This document shows positions 6,686 to 14,614 of a stretch of 18,071 bases of DNA, piece by piece; positions within the stretch are counted from its first letter, which is position 1, and each line of letters begins with the position of its first letter. Under the pieces are notes generated by a model. It had not been told where the DNA came from. It saw only the letters and a program-made list of their open reading frames with translations, and searched no databases. A program made the position numbers and the translations under genes. The DNA comes from an uncultured Actinomyces sp. (GTDB lineage Bacteria; Actinomycetota; Actinomycetes; Actinomycetales; Actinomycetaceae): assembly GCA_900554605.1 (NCBI GenBank), contig USHU01000004.1, positions 1 through 18,071 on the forward strand, read 5' to 3'.

Positions 6686-7438
6686 ATGACTCCTTCACGT
6701 AGTGCCTGTCTTGGACAATGGCCACTCGACCGGTCAAAGCTCCTATTGGGAATGCTCCATCTTAAAGGCGAGGGACAGCAGGACATTCTGGACCGCGCCC
6801 GCAAAGAAAGTGAGATCTTCAGTGAAGAAGGTTTCGACGGGGTTATCGTGGAAAACTACTTTGGAAGCTATGACGATGTTGTCTATTGTCTTCCTCGTAT
6901 TCTCGAAGAATTCCCTCAACTGTTTGTCGGTGTCGATGTCATCTGGGATAACGACAAGAGCTTCGATCTCGCCGTCGAGTACCAACTCCCATTCATCCAA
7001 CTCGACTCCCTGGCGGGTCAGCTTCCTCCCGAGCAAGAACCAGCTTTTGAAGAGCGAGTGAACTGGTGCCAAGAGAACTCTCCCACTGTGATCTTGGGGG
7101 GTGTGCGACTTAAGAATCAACCCGTACTCAGCGGAAACTCTCTTGAAGAAGATCTTCACCGCGCAATGCGACGAGGTGATGGAATCATCGTCACCGGACG
7201 TGCGACAGGTGTTGAAACTGAGATCGAGAAAATCTCAACATTTCGCGAGATTATTGGTGATTTTCCACTAATTGTTGGCGCCGGAGTACGGGCCTCAAAT
7301 TGTGTTGAACAACTGAGGATTGCCGATGGAGCAATCATTGGCTCTTCGTTGAAGACAGATGGCGACGTCCACGGCGACCTTGAACGTTCACGTGTCGCAG
7401 AGCTTGTCCGCCTAGTTCGTAAACTTGAGGGGCACTGA
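6686..7438 (+). CDS. BtpA/SgcQ family TIM-barrel protein
   Basis: The 250-residue product matches the BtpA/SgcQ family: LLLGMLHLKGEG near the start, EEGFDGVIVENYFG at 47-60, VGVDVIWDND at 81-90, GIIVTGRATG at 166-175 and the closing pair IVGAGV (196-201) and DGAIIGSSLKTDGD (214-227), with glycine loops of the kind that hold phosphate in (beta/alpha)8 barrels. BtpA itself is known for photosystem I biogenesis in cyanobacteria and SgcQ lies in an E. coli sugar operon; no reaction is firmly assigned to the family as far as I know. There is no signal peptide, so it acts in the cytoplasm. AGGAAT precedes the ATG, and the stop overlaps the next start as TGATG. Its place between an ECF transporter and a PfkB kinase suggests that it acts on a phosphorylated intermediate of the imported compound. 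Confidence 0.85.
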   Translation: MTPSRSACLGQWPLDRSKLLLGMLHLKGEGQQDILDRARKESEIFSEEGFDGVIVENYFGSYDDVVYCLPRILEEFPQLFVGVDVIWDNDKSFDLAVEYQLPFIQLDSLAGQLPPEQEPAFEERVNWCQENSPTVILGGVRLKNQPVLSGNSLEEDLHRAMRRGDGIIVTGRATGVETEIEKISTFREIIGDFPLIVGAGVRASNCVEQLRIADGAIIGSSLKTDGDVHGDLERSRVAELVRLVRKLEGH

Positions 7439-7965
7439 TGAAATCCCATGTTCGTCCCACTTATACGGTGGGCATCGATGATATCTCTGCATGGGGACAA
7501 GAATTGTGTTTTTCTCCGGAGCACCCCACCGTCATTCAAGCATCCGGTGAAGGCTGGGAAGACTTCAAAAGCCGGGAGAAGATCAACAGCAATCCTGTTA
7601 ACCTCGCAATGACCTTCGTGGAATGCTTCGACGCGCCCGTAACTGCACTCGAGCGACATGACCACACCCAAGAGACCTTGCTCCCAACCTCCGAACCTAT
7701 CATTTTCGCAGTCTGTTCTTCACAGCACCCCGTACCAACTGCTGAAGACTCAGCATTTATTGTCATCCCACGTGGCTGTGCGATGATCCTCCATCGTGGG
7801 ACATGGCATTCACCGTGTTTCGGAATTGATAGTTCGAGTGCGTATCACTGGCTTGCTGACTCTGACCCTCGTTTTCCATCCGAATGGATCCCCATCGAAG
7901 GCGGTTCTGTCACAACCGCACTCTTTGCTCACTGCACAGACGGAGGGCCGAGGAGGTACTCGTGA
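7438..7965 (+). CDS. AllA-like cupin (ureidoglycolate lyase family)
   Basis: The 175-residue product resembles the ureidoglycolate lyase (AllA) fold, a cupin-like beta barrel: LERHDHTQETLLPTSEPIIFAV at 71-92, followed by AFIVIPRGCAMILHRGTWHSP at 106-126. In AllA, the equivalents of the Glu-Arg-His and Gln/Glu segment and the TWH(x)P turn line the active site. No other allantoin or ureide gene is visible here, so the classical role (ureidoglycolate to glyoxylate and urea) is doubtful, and a lyase or isomerase step on the ECF substrate is as likely. The gene starts on the last base of the BtpA-like stop codon after GAGGGG and ends in a four-base GTGA overlap with the kinase start, so translation is probably coupled. 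Confidence 0.78.
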   Translation: MKSHVRPTYTVGIDDISAWGQELCFSPEHPTVIQASGEGWEDFKSREKINSNPVNLAMTFVECFDAPVTALERHDHTQETLLPTSEPIIFAVCSSQHPVPTAEDSAFIVIPRGCAMILHRGTWHSPCFGIDSSSAYHWLADSDPRFPSEWIPIEGGSVTTALFAHCTDGGPRRYS

Positions 7966-8896
7966 ACGCACGTGTGACATTCATCGGGGAACCGATTATG
8001 GATGTCCTATGTCCGCTCGATCACTGGCCACAGCTGGGGGACAAAGCGACATTTTCTTCACTGGCTCGAATCCCCGGAGGAACAATCGCCAACATGGCTG
8101 TCGCTGCTCGTTGCAGCACAGCCGATGTTGCTCTCATTGGCTTCCTCAAAGATTGTCCCGATTCAGGTACTTTGCGCGATGATCTCAATAGCTGTGGGAT
8201 CGATACTTCGCTCATCACACAAATCACTGACGGTGTTGAGCCAGTCTGTTTAGTGTTCATAACCGAAGGTTCTAACGCTGTCATCTACCCTGATCGACAA
8301 TCTGAAACAGTCACCCTAGATGAGCAAGCTCTAGAACGAATCTCGACTTCGACTATCCTGTGCTCGACTCCTGAAAAGATCCGTAGAGTGAGGAATAACG
8401 ACCAACTTGCTCAGGCCATTTCCTCTCTGCAAGTGAGCGGTGGTCGATTCGTCATCGATGCAGACACTGGTGCCGAATTTGACCCTACTGATCCAATTTT
8501 GTCAACAGCCAATATTCTCATTGTCAATGAGTTTGGTGTCCGCAGGTGTTTTGAGACCAGCTGGGATGACATTACAAACGGAATGCCCTTACTTACCAGT
8601 GAACATAAGATGCAACCTTGCCGCCGATTCTTATCGTGACCGGCGCGGAGAAAGGTGCCTGGGTCTATACCAGGGAAACAGATTCATGGGAACATCGCCC
8701 CGCAATCGCTACGCATGTAGTTGATCCGACTGGTGCAGGAGATGCTTTTGTCGGAACCTTGGTTGCGGAACTGGCCCTCGACAAACCCCTGGGCTCCGCT
8801 CTTGATAGTGCAATCAGAAGCGGAGCCCAGGCGGTCAGTACCAAAGGCGCAAGGCTCCCGCTCCCCTCAAGGGAGCGCGGCCTCGGCAATCCCTAG
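7962..8896 (+). pseudogene. PfkB/ribokinase-family kinase, frameshifted
   Basis: PfkB kinases phosphorylate sugars, nucleosides or related alcohols with ATP. The GTG at 7962 follows AGGAGG by five bases. The N-terminal part (VTFIGEPIMDV, then IPGGTIANMAVAA with the Gly-Gly substrate hinge) is intact and runs in frame to a stop at 8637-8639. The rest of the enzyme, from about 8609 (DATLPPILIVTGAEKG) through the catalytic VVDPTGAGDAF (8720-8749 region), lies in the -1 frame and ends at TAG 8894-8896. The switch must occur between 8609 and 8638. One missing base, for example a G near AAGATG at 8607-8612, explains it and would give about 311 residues, normal for the family. As read, the product lacks the GAGD aspartate and cannot be active. 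I see no slippery heptamer, so decay or a consensus error is more likely than programmed frameshifting. Confidence 0.88.
8788..8831 (-). terminator. GC-rich hairpin inside the kinase gene, possible codBA terminator
   Basis: Positions 8788-8800 (CCTGGGCTCCGCT) pair perfectly with 8819-8831, and after one mismatch a further five pairs (one G-U) close a six-base loop. On the minus strand it lies about 60 bases past the codA stop and is followed by GGGTTTG, a weak T-tract. A second small hairpin (CGCTCCC 8859-8865 with 8871-8877) lies between. Since both codons and structure must be kept here, a dual role as codBA terminator is plausible but unproven. Confidence 0.45.
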
Positions 8897-10155
8897 AAGT
8901 GCACGCGGCGTGCGAGGGGTTCGCACTCCGCCAGCACTCGGCCGGCGCGGAAGTTCGCAAGCACAGGAGCACCGAAGCTCAGTGCGTGGAACCAATCCTT
9001 GGCGTCCAGCACAATGAAGTTCGCCGTGTTTCCAACCTCGATCCCGTAATCGGACAGGCTCAGCGTGCGCGCAGCATTGTGGGTGATGAAGTTGTACGAG
9101 CCCGTGATCTCCGGGCGCGCCATCATCTGCGTGACATACAGGCCGTTGAGCACGACATCACGCAAGTTTCCGGTACCCATGGGATTCCACGGATCCTCAA
9201 TATCATCCTGACCGAAGGAAACGTTGATGCCTGCCTCGGTTAGTTCCTTCACGCGGGTGACGCCTCGGCGCTTCGGATAGGTGTCGACACGCCCCTGCAG
9301 GTGCGTATTGACCAGAGGATTCGACACGAAGTTGATGCCACTCATCTTGAGCAGGCGCACCAAGCGCAGGAAGTACGCATTGTTGTAGGAGTGCATTGCC
9401 GTCGTGTGCGAGGCGGTCACTCGCGGCCCAATCCCGGCCTCGAGTGCGCGCGTGGCCAGGGTTTCCAGCCCGCGCGAGGCCTCGTCGTCGATTTCGTCGC
9501 AGTGCACGTCCATGAGCAGTCCGTACTCTTGCGCAAGCTCGACTGCGAAGTTCAGCGAGGAGACGGAGTACTCGCGGGTGAACTCAAAGTGCGGGATGGC
9601 GCCGATTGCATCCACGCCCATTTCCGCCGCGCGGCGCATAAGGTCGCGTCCGTTCGGGAAGGACTCGATGCCTTCCTGCGGGAAGGCAACCAACTGCAGG
9701 GTCATGGAGTCCTTAAGTTCCTCACGCAGGTCAATGAGCGCACGAAGGGCCGTCAGGTCCGGGTCGGTCACGTCGACGTGCGAGCGCACGTACTGGATGC
9801 CGAACTGGGCCTGCTGACGAAGTGCGCGGCCCGCGCGATCCTTGACGTCCTCGTAGGTCAGGCTCTGCTTGCGCTCGCTCCACACCTCGATGCCCTCAAA
9901 GAGGGTTCCGCTTTCGTTGTAGCGCGGCTGTCCCGAGGTCAGCGCCGTATCCAAGTGAACGTGGGATTCGATATAGGGGGGCAGCACCAGCTTGCCCGTG
10001 TAGTCGCGGACCTCTTCGCCTTCACGAGGCGTCAGTCCCGCGCCGATTTCCGCGAACTTTCCGTCCGTGATGCGGATGTCGACTCCGGCGGGTCCGTCTT
10101 CAATGCGGACACCCTTGATGAGCAGGTTCGCTCCAGCGTTTGCGGGGGTGCTCAT
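8893..10155 (-). CDS. codA: Cytosine deaminase
   Basis: CodA hydrolyses cytosine to uracil and ammonia in pyrimidine salvage. The 420-residue protein has the amidohydrolase metal site: HVHLD (His65, His67), His218 in DVHCDE with Glu221 as proton shuttle, His250 in TASHTT, and the metal aspartate Asp317 in GQDDIEDPWNPMGTGN. Gln160 in VAFPQEG corresponds to the base-binding glutamine of the E. coli enzyme. The residue before Asp317 is Gln where E. coli has His. The ATG at 10155-10153 is chosen because it overlaps the codB stop as ATGA and follows AAGGGA; the frame is open upstream but only through codB. The stop at 8893-8895 shares CTAG with the stop of the convergent kinase gene. Confidence 0.96.
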   Translation of the reverse strand: MSTPANAGANLLIKGVRIEDGPAGVDIRITDGKFAEIGAGLTPREGEEVRDYTGKLVLPPYIESHVHLDTALTSGQPRYNESGTLFEGIEVWSERKQSLTYEDVKDRAGRALRQQAQFGIQYVRSHVDVTDPDLTALRALIDLREELKDSMTLQLVAFPQEGIESFPNGRDLMRRAAEMGVDAIGAIPHFEFTREYSVSSLNFAVELAQEYGLLMDVHCDEIDDEASRGLETLATRALEAGIGPRVTASHTTAMHSYNNAYFLRLVRLLKMSGINFVSNPLVNTHLQGRVDTYPKRRGVTRVKELTEAGINVSFGQDDIEDPWNPMGTGNLRDVVLNGLYVTQMMARPEITGSYNFITHNAARTLSLSDYGIEVGNTANFIVLDAKDWFHALSFGAPVLANFRAGRVLAECEPLARRVHF

Positions 10156-11411
10156 CGACGGATTCCCTTCTCGATTGCGCTTCCGATGAAGTAGACGAGG
10201 ATCGCGACGACCATGGCGTTGATCGAGACGATTCCGAAGCCGGGGGTCAGCCAGCCGGTCAGCGCGCCCGCGACCAAGGCGACGATCGGTGCCCACTTGA
10301 TGGTGGTTGCGCTCTCACCCTCAGTCATGTAGGTCTTCCTGCGGGCGAAGTAGTCCGCGACCAGGACCGCACCGATGGGAGGCAGAGTGGCGTTGAGCAG
10401 GCTCAGCCAGCCGACGAAGTTGTCGTAGAGCCACAGGGCGCCCAGGGTGCCGATGACTCCAGCGACCAAGACCAGGGGCTTCTTGTTGATTCCGGTGATG
10501 TTCGCGTATCCAAGACCGGTCGTGTACAGGGCGTTGTTGTTCGTGGTCCAGATGTTGGCGCCGAGGACGATGAGGGCGGGGATCAGCAGTCCCTGGGCCA
10601 TCATGACGTAGAAGATGTCGTCCTTGCCGGTGAAGGCACCGCCGACCGCGCCGAAGGAGAACATCAAGGTGTTGCCGATGAAGAAGGCGATGACCGTCGT
10701 GATGACCGCCGAAGTGGTGGTCTTCGCGAAACGCGTGAAGTTCGGGGTTGCGCTTCCGCCGGAGACGAAGCTTCCGATGACGAGGCCGATTGCGGTCACC
10801 GTGGTCATTCCCTGGTTTTGTCCGAAGACTGCGTGGAGGCCGCCTCCGTCGTTCACTGCGGCGATCATCGAGTAGCTACCGAGGATTGCGATCAGGGGCA
10901 CCGAGATGAAGGAGACGATTTCGATGGCCTTGATTCCGAAGTAAGCGGAAGCGGTCATGAGTCCACCTGCAACGATGACGACCGGCCAGGGGCTGATTCC
11001 CAGGGTTTCAGCTGCGGGGATGCCGAACATCGCAACGCCGCCACCGAACCAACCCATCTGCGTGAAGGAGATGAGTGCCGAGGGGAGGTAGGAACCGATA
11101 CGTCCGAAGGTGTGGCGGGACATGAGGTCGAAGCTCAGTCCGGTCTTTGCGCCGATGTAGCCCAGGGATCCGGTGTAGACGGCCAAGATCGCGCCGCCGA
11201 TGATCACCGCCCACACGTACTGCGAGTAATTGAGACCGTTTCCAAGCTTTGCTCCAACGCTCATCGAGGCGGAGAAGAAGGTGAAGCCGAGCATAACAAA
11301 ACCGACGGCCCAAAATGACCGTCGGTTCTGAGATGGAACTGCTTCAAATGAGAAGTCATCATCATGTCGAGTGACTTCTTCTTTTTCTCGGGTGGGGGCG
11401 ATCGTGCTCAT
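10152..11411 (-). CDS. codB: Cytosine permease (NCS1 family)
   Basis: A 419-residue inner-membrane protein with about 12 hydrophobic segments after a hydrophilic N-terminus of 35 residues. It imports cytosine by cation symport, as known for CodB and Mhp1 of the nucleobase:cation symporter 1 family. Family features seen include GFTFFSASMSVGAKLGNGL in helix 1, the helix 3 region LMSRHTFGRIGSYLPSALIS with its following GWFGGG, and the GSFVSGGSATPNFTRFAK segment of helix 6. The start follows AGGAAGG. The gene overlaps codA by four bases and forms a two-gene operon with it. No pyrimidine riboswitch or attenuator is obvious in the 150 bases upstream. Confidence 0.95.
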   Translation of the reverse strand: MSTIAPTREKEEVTRHDDDFSFEAVPSQNRRSFWAVGFVMLGFTFFSASMSVGAKLGNGLNYSQYVWAVIIGGAILAVYTGSLGYIGAKTGLSFDLMSRHTFGRIGSYLPSALISFTQMGWFGGGVAMFGIPAAETLGISPWPVVIVAGGLMTASAYFGIKAIEIVSFISVPLIAILGSYSMIAAVNDGGGLHAVFGQNQGMTTVTAIGLVIGSFVSGGSATPNFTRFAKTTTSAVITTVIAFFIGNTLMFSFGAVGGAFTGKDDIFYVMMAQGLLIPALIVLGANIWTTNNNALYTTGLGYANITGINKKPLVLVAGVIGTLGALWLYDNFVGWLSLLNATLPPIGAVLVADYFARRKTYMTEGESATTIKWAPIVALVAGALTGWLTPGFGIVSINAMVVAILVYFIGSAIEKGIRR

Positions 11412-11554
11412 CGGTTATCCTTCCTGCTTCTAAGGTTTCGTGGCACTACATTCGTAAACTTCATCAACCTGGTGCTGAACTAGCCCAAATTGCCAAAAGA
11501 GTATCGCGCCACGAATACTCAATGCAAACCCATTCCATGTGAGACGTGACGCAC

Positions 11555-11605
11555 CCAGAAAAAGACCGTGGCCCCACCTCTCCCTCCAAGGAAATGGGGC
11601 CACGG
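11555..11605 (-). terminator. Intrinsic terminator after the GH66 gene
   Basis: TGGGGCCACGG (11595-11605) pairs perfectly with 11565-11575, and on the minus strand the hairpin is followed by TCTTTTTCTG. It lies just past the GH66 stop at 11628 and separates that gene from codBA. Confidence 0.9.
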
Positions 11606-11627
11606 CCACTACGGAGTTCCCCAGCGG

Positions 11628-14285
11628 CTACCGCTCGAAACTCCATTTTTCAGTCTGCCCTGAATGACAATCCCATAGGTGAATGACTGTCCCGTTTTCG
11701 GAAGAGTCTTCCCGAACTGCCAGACATTTCCCAGTCGCCACGTTTTGCAGTTGACCGCCTGACAACTGCCTCCATTCCTGAGTGGGCGCGGGGACGCAGT
11801 CCCACAGGTGAATGGGAGTTCCATTCTCATTACGCTGCTCGAAGATGTCGAGGCACTTGCCGGCCAGCATGAGTTTGCCCTGATCAAAGGTCACATTCTG
11901 TGCGTAGATCGGCTCGGAGCCGCTTCGGTCAGAAGACGTCGTGCGCACACAATCCCACTCCTGAATCTTGCGTCCATTGAGGCTCGCTCCGTCCCACAGA
12001 TCCAAGCACTTCCCATTTCCATTGACCAACGCTCCCTGCTGAAGCTGAGTACTCGGCGTGTTGTCGGGAGTGTTGGCATCCGAGTGACCGTCAGTGTTGC
12101 CGCCATCGTTGTGCGAGGCCTCGTCCTTTTGCGTGTAGAAGAAGTCCCACACGGAGAGCACGTCTGCCGTGAAGTTCACGGTGAGCTGTCCTTGATCGTT
12201 GGTCTTGACGGTGAAGGGAATCTCACGCGCACGACCGCCATCAACATCGGGACTGACCGCGTACAAGTGCGCGGGAACTTCACCGTCGCCAATCGTGTAG
12301 GAAACGGGCAAGCCAAGCAAAGTCTCGGGCTTTGCGGTGGGATCACGCCACTTGTCATCATTGTCCTTCTCGAGGTTGATCAGGTGAAGGACCTGCGTAT
12401 CACCATTGGTCATGGCGTTTGCCCAAATGGTGTTTGCGCTTCCGTTGGAGCTGACGTTATGCCCCTGGATCGACACTCCTCGGCTGACGCGGTGAAAGTT
12501 GGGTCCGTAGAGGACATTTTCGTAACCGGTAATGACGTTGTAGTAGTTACGCAGCCAGTCCTGCAGCTCATAGCTCATGAACTTGATGCGGTCAGGGAAG
12601 AAGGGGCCATTGAGCATGTTGTTGTCCTGGCCCAGTTCCAGGTGGTGCGCGCCGTTTGCCGCGAATACCGCGTCAGCCAACTGAACGGAAGGAGTGTCGA
12701 AGGAAGAAACCGTCAACGAGTCAACGTTGATATCTCCGTAATCGCCCTCATCGAACTGGTAGGTGATTGTGTGCTGTCCCTTGTCCAGCCACGTGCTCCT
12801 GGCCTCGCCCGTGCTCCACCGGGTCCAGATGTCAGAGTTGTCGTTGAAATGTGTCGGGCTTGATCCCATGTACAGGACGCCGATCTTCTTGCCATCGACG
12901 TACACGCTGCGCACAGCCATGCGTCCGGTTGCATTCGCCCAGCGCAAGACCAGACCGTAGTTTCGACTCTCAGTGACATTGACGTTGAAGGAGACAGCCT
13001 TCCTTCGCCATTCGGGCTGCTCGACGAATCCCTTGCCCGTGTAGCCTTCGTGGTCCGAGGCCGTGGGCAGTCCCGCGTGAGACGCGTCCTCGGCCTCGTA
13101 TCGGTCGCCCGTCACGGAGTCGGAGTTCATGTATGCAGCGACGACTGCGCTCTTGCCTCCGGACTCCTTGCGCTGACGTTCCAGATAGTCCGCCAAGTTC
13201 GAGTTCGAGGCCTGGCTGCCCCACAGCTCGGTGTAGAGGTAGTCGGCTTTGGACTGAGCCAATTGGCTGGAACCGTAGCCGTCAACGGCATTGAGTCCAA
13301 CAGGCTTCTTCGTCTGCTCCGAAGTCTCGTTCACGAGCGACGCAAAACCGGCTTCGAGGTCGACGGGGTTCCCGTTGACATCCCACGCGCCCTGAGGGTT
13401 ACCGAGCTGGTCGATATGCGTTCCCTCGAAGCCCAGTTCGATCTGCTTCTTGTACTGATCGACCATATGCTGACGCCACTGAGTATTCTGCGGGTTCATC
13501 ATGTGCAGGGTTGTGTCCTGCTGGCCGGGGATCATGACGCTTGTCCAGGGGACGCGGGTGTCGTTGTCGCCTCGGATGTTGATTGCCCAGTCGCTACTCA
13601 CGCCGTGGTTTTGGTACCCCTCAAGTGCTGCATAGCTCATGGAGTAGGGCAGCGAGGCGACGCCGGCATCATCGCCCGAGGCGATGAATTGCTTGATGAC
13701 GTCCGAGGAGAAGTTCCACTTCTTCCAGTCGCTCCACTGCGGCGCGACCTTGCCGTCTTCGTAGCGCACCGGGTCTTCATGACGCCACATCCAGTCGTAG
13801 TACTGGAGCGAATTGATGTGGTAGTCCTGGGCCAGCTGATCGATGATGCCGTCAGTCTTTCCGCTGAGATCAGCGCTGTAGTTACCCAGGTAGCCAAAGC
13901 GCGGGTATCGCGTCCAAGTGCTGGAAACGTCAATCGCCGTATTCGCCTGGGAATCTTTAGTGTCGACTTCCACCATGTAGCCCGTGAAGTCCGTGCTCGG
14001 GGGAGTAAAAGTCCAGGTTGTTTTGCCGTTTTCCGAGGCCTGGGCGGTGTAGTGATCGATCTGCTTTCCCAGGTGGGTGAGTGAGAAGTTTACTTCCCCG
14101 CTCCCTCGAGTTTGGGCAGTGACAGTGACAGGTGTCCCCGGCTCATAACGCGCTTTGTCGGCCCAGACTTTCGTAATTGTTGGGGCGGCTTCTGCTCGAT
14201 ATTCTGCGCCGAGTACTGTCGCGCTTCCCGCGAGTACACCGGCAGTTACGAGCGCCCCGATCTTCTTTGCGGTACCAATCCGCAT
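11628..14285 (-). CDS. Secreted GH66 dextranase / cycloisomaltooligosaccharide glucanotransferase with CBM35 and ricin-B modules
   Basis: GH66 enzymes cleave internal alpha-1,6 bonds of dextran or cyclise the products. The 885-residue protein has a signal peptide (cut near Ala34), an N-terminal beta domain (about 36-125) and a barrel starting RYPRFGYLGNY. The expected nucleophile is Asp292 in GTHIDQLG and the acid/base Glu353 in YTELWG. At 396-531 a CBM35-like module (YEAEDASHAGLP to VDSLTVSSF) interrupts the barrel, which resumes with HLELGQDNNMLNGPFFP; this is the arrangement of CITases, whereas the streptococcal dextranases lack the insert. A C-terminal beta domain, an Asn/Asp/Thr-rich linker (about 721-748) and a ricin-type lectin with three QxW-like repeats (about 750-885; LWDC twice, EWDC once) follow. 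No LPXTG anchor is seen, so it is probably released. GAGGG precedes the ATG. Which of the two activities dominates cannot be read from sequence. Confidence 0.9.
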   Translation of the reverse strand: MRIGTAKKIGALVTAGVLAGSATVLGAEYRAEAAPTITKVWADKARYEPGTPVTVTAQTRGSGEVNFSLTHLGKQIDHYTAQASENGKTTWTFTPPSTDFTGYMVEVDTKDSQANTAIDVSSTWTRYPRFGYLGNYSADLSGKTDGIIDQLAQDYHINSLQYYDWMWRHEDPVRYEDGKVAPQWSDWKKWNFSSDVIKQFIASGDDAGVASLPYSMSYAALEGYQNHGVSSDWAINIRGDNDTRVPWTSVMIPGQQDTTLHMMNPQNTQWRQHMVDQYKKQIELGFEGTHIDQLGNPQGAWDVNGNPVDLEAGFASLVNETSEQTKKPVGLNAVDGYGSSQLAQSKADYLYTELWGSQASNSNLADYLERQRKESGGKSAVVAAYMNSDSVTGDRYEAEDASHAGLPTASDHEGYTGKGFVEQPEWRRKAVSFNVNVTESRNYGLVLRWANATGRMAVRSVYVDGKKIGVLYMGSSPTHFNDNSDIWTRWSTGEARSTWLDKGQHTITYQFDEGDYGDINVDSLTVSSFDTPSVQLADAVFAANGAHHLELGQDNNMLNGPFFPDRIKFMSYELQDWLRNYYNVITGYENVLYGPNFHRVSRGVSIQGHNVSSNGSANTIWANAMTNGDTQVLHLINLEKDNDDKWRDPTAKPETLLGLPVSYTIGDGEVPAHLYAVSPDVDGGRAREIPFTVKTNDQGQLTVNFTADVLSVWDFFYTQKDEASHNDGGNTDGHSDANTPDNTPSTQLQQGALVNGNGKCLDLWDGASLNGRKIQEWDCVRTTSSDRSGSEPIYAQNVTFDQGKLMLAGKCLDIFEQRNENGTPIHLWDCVPAPTQEWRQLSGGQLQNVATGKCLAVREDSSENGTVIHLWDCHSGQTEKWSFER

Positions 14286-14614
14286 GCGTATCCCTCACTC
14301 TGTTTTTCTGCGTGTTATCAGCGAAAACAGCCTGTTAAAGCTTCGCGATGACGCTACAAAGATCGCCTGAACGCATCCAGAACCATTCCTGCACGCAACA
14401 TTGGCATAACAATGAATCACAGCGACTTAATTCTGGATTGAAAAATCGTTGAAATACCGCGGAAGAGCGACAATAAAACAGCTCTGACCTGCACTGATAA
14501 CTATCAGCGCAGGTCAGAGCCTCAATTCACCGAATACGTATTCACTATTTCTCAGAAAAATCGTGAATTTCCAGCGAATTCAAACATGAATGGTCTCAAT
14601 GGTTGACACGATGA
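14286..14614. other. Intergenic region upstream of the GH66 gene
   Basis: These 329 bases are clearly AT-richer than the flanking genes. From the right, they hold the 3' end of the GH13 transcript with a perfect 12-base palindrome GAATACGTATTC (14532-14543), the terminator at 14473-14520, and then the presumed promoter and leader of the GH66 gene. I could not pick a convincing -35/-10 pair. Short dyads AACAG-C-CTGTT (14326-14336) and CATTG/CAATG (about 14400-14415) could be regulator sites. No small gene is supported. Confidence 0.45.
14473..14520 (-). terminator. Intrinsic terminator after the GH13 gene
   Basis: GCTCTGACCTGC (14481-14492) pairs perfectly with 14509-14520. An A/C mismatch follows, then CTGATA (14494-14499) pairs with TATCAG (14502-14507). 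On the minus strand the hairpin is followed by TGTTTTATTG. It ends the sugar-transport and glucosidase transcript before the GH66 promoter region. Confidence 0.9.

Noticed and set aside
8601..8640. Programmed -1 frameshifting in the PfkB kinase
   Set aside because: No slippery X XXY YYZ heptamer and no suitably placed stimulatory structure were seen; a missing base is simpler.
10140..11318. 392-codon plus-strand open frame opposite codB
   Set aside because: It is very rich in Asp, Glu and Gly with no domain, and mirrors the codon bias of codB on the other strand; codB and codA are certain.
11437..11515. Inverted repeat TTCGTGGC / GCCACGAA upstream of codB
   Set aside because: Eight-base arms about 60 bases apart may be chance, and no promoter or terminator context supports a function.
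13050..14084. 344-codon plus-strand open frame opposite the GH66 gene
   Set aside because: An antisense shadow of a well-supported GH66 gene; low-complexity Val/Arg/Leu composition and no ribosome-binding site.
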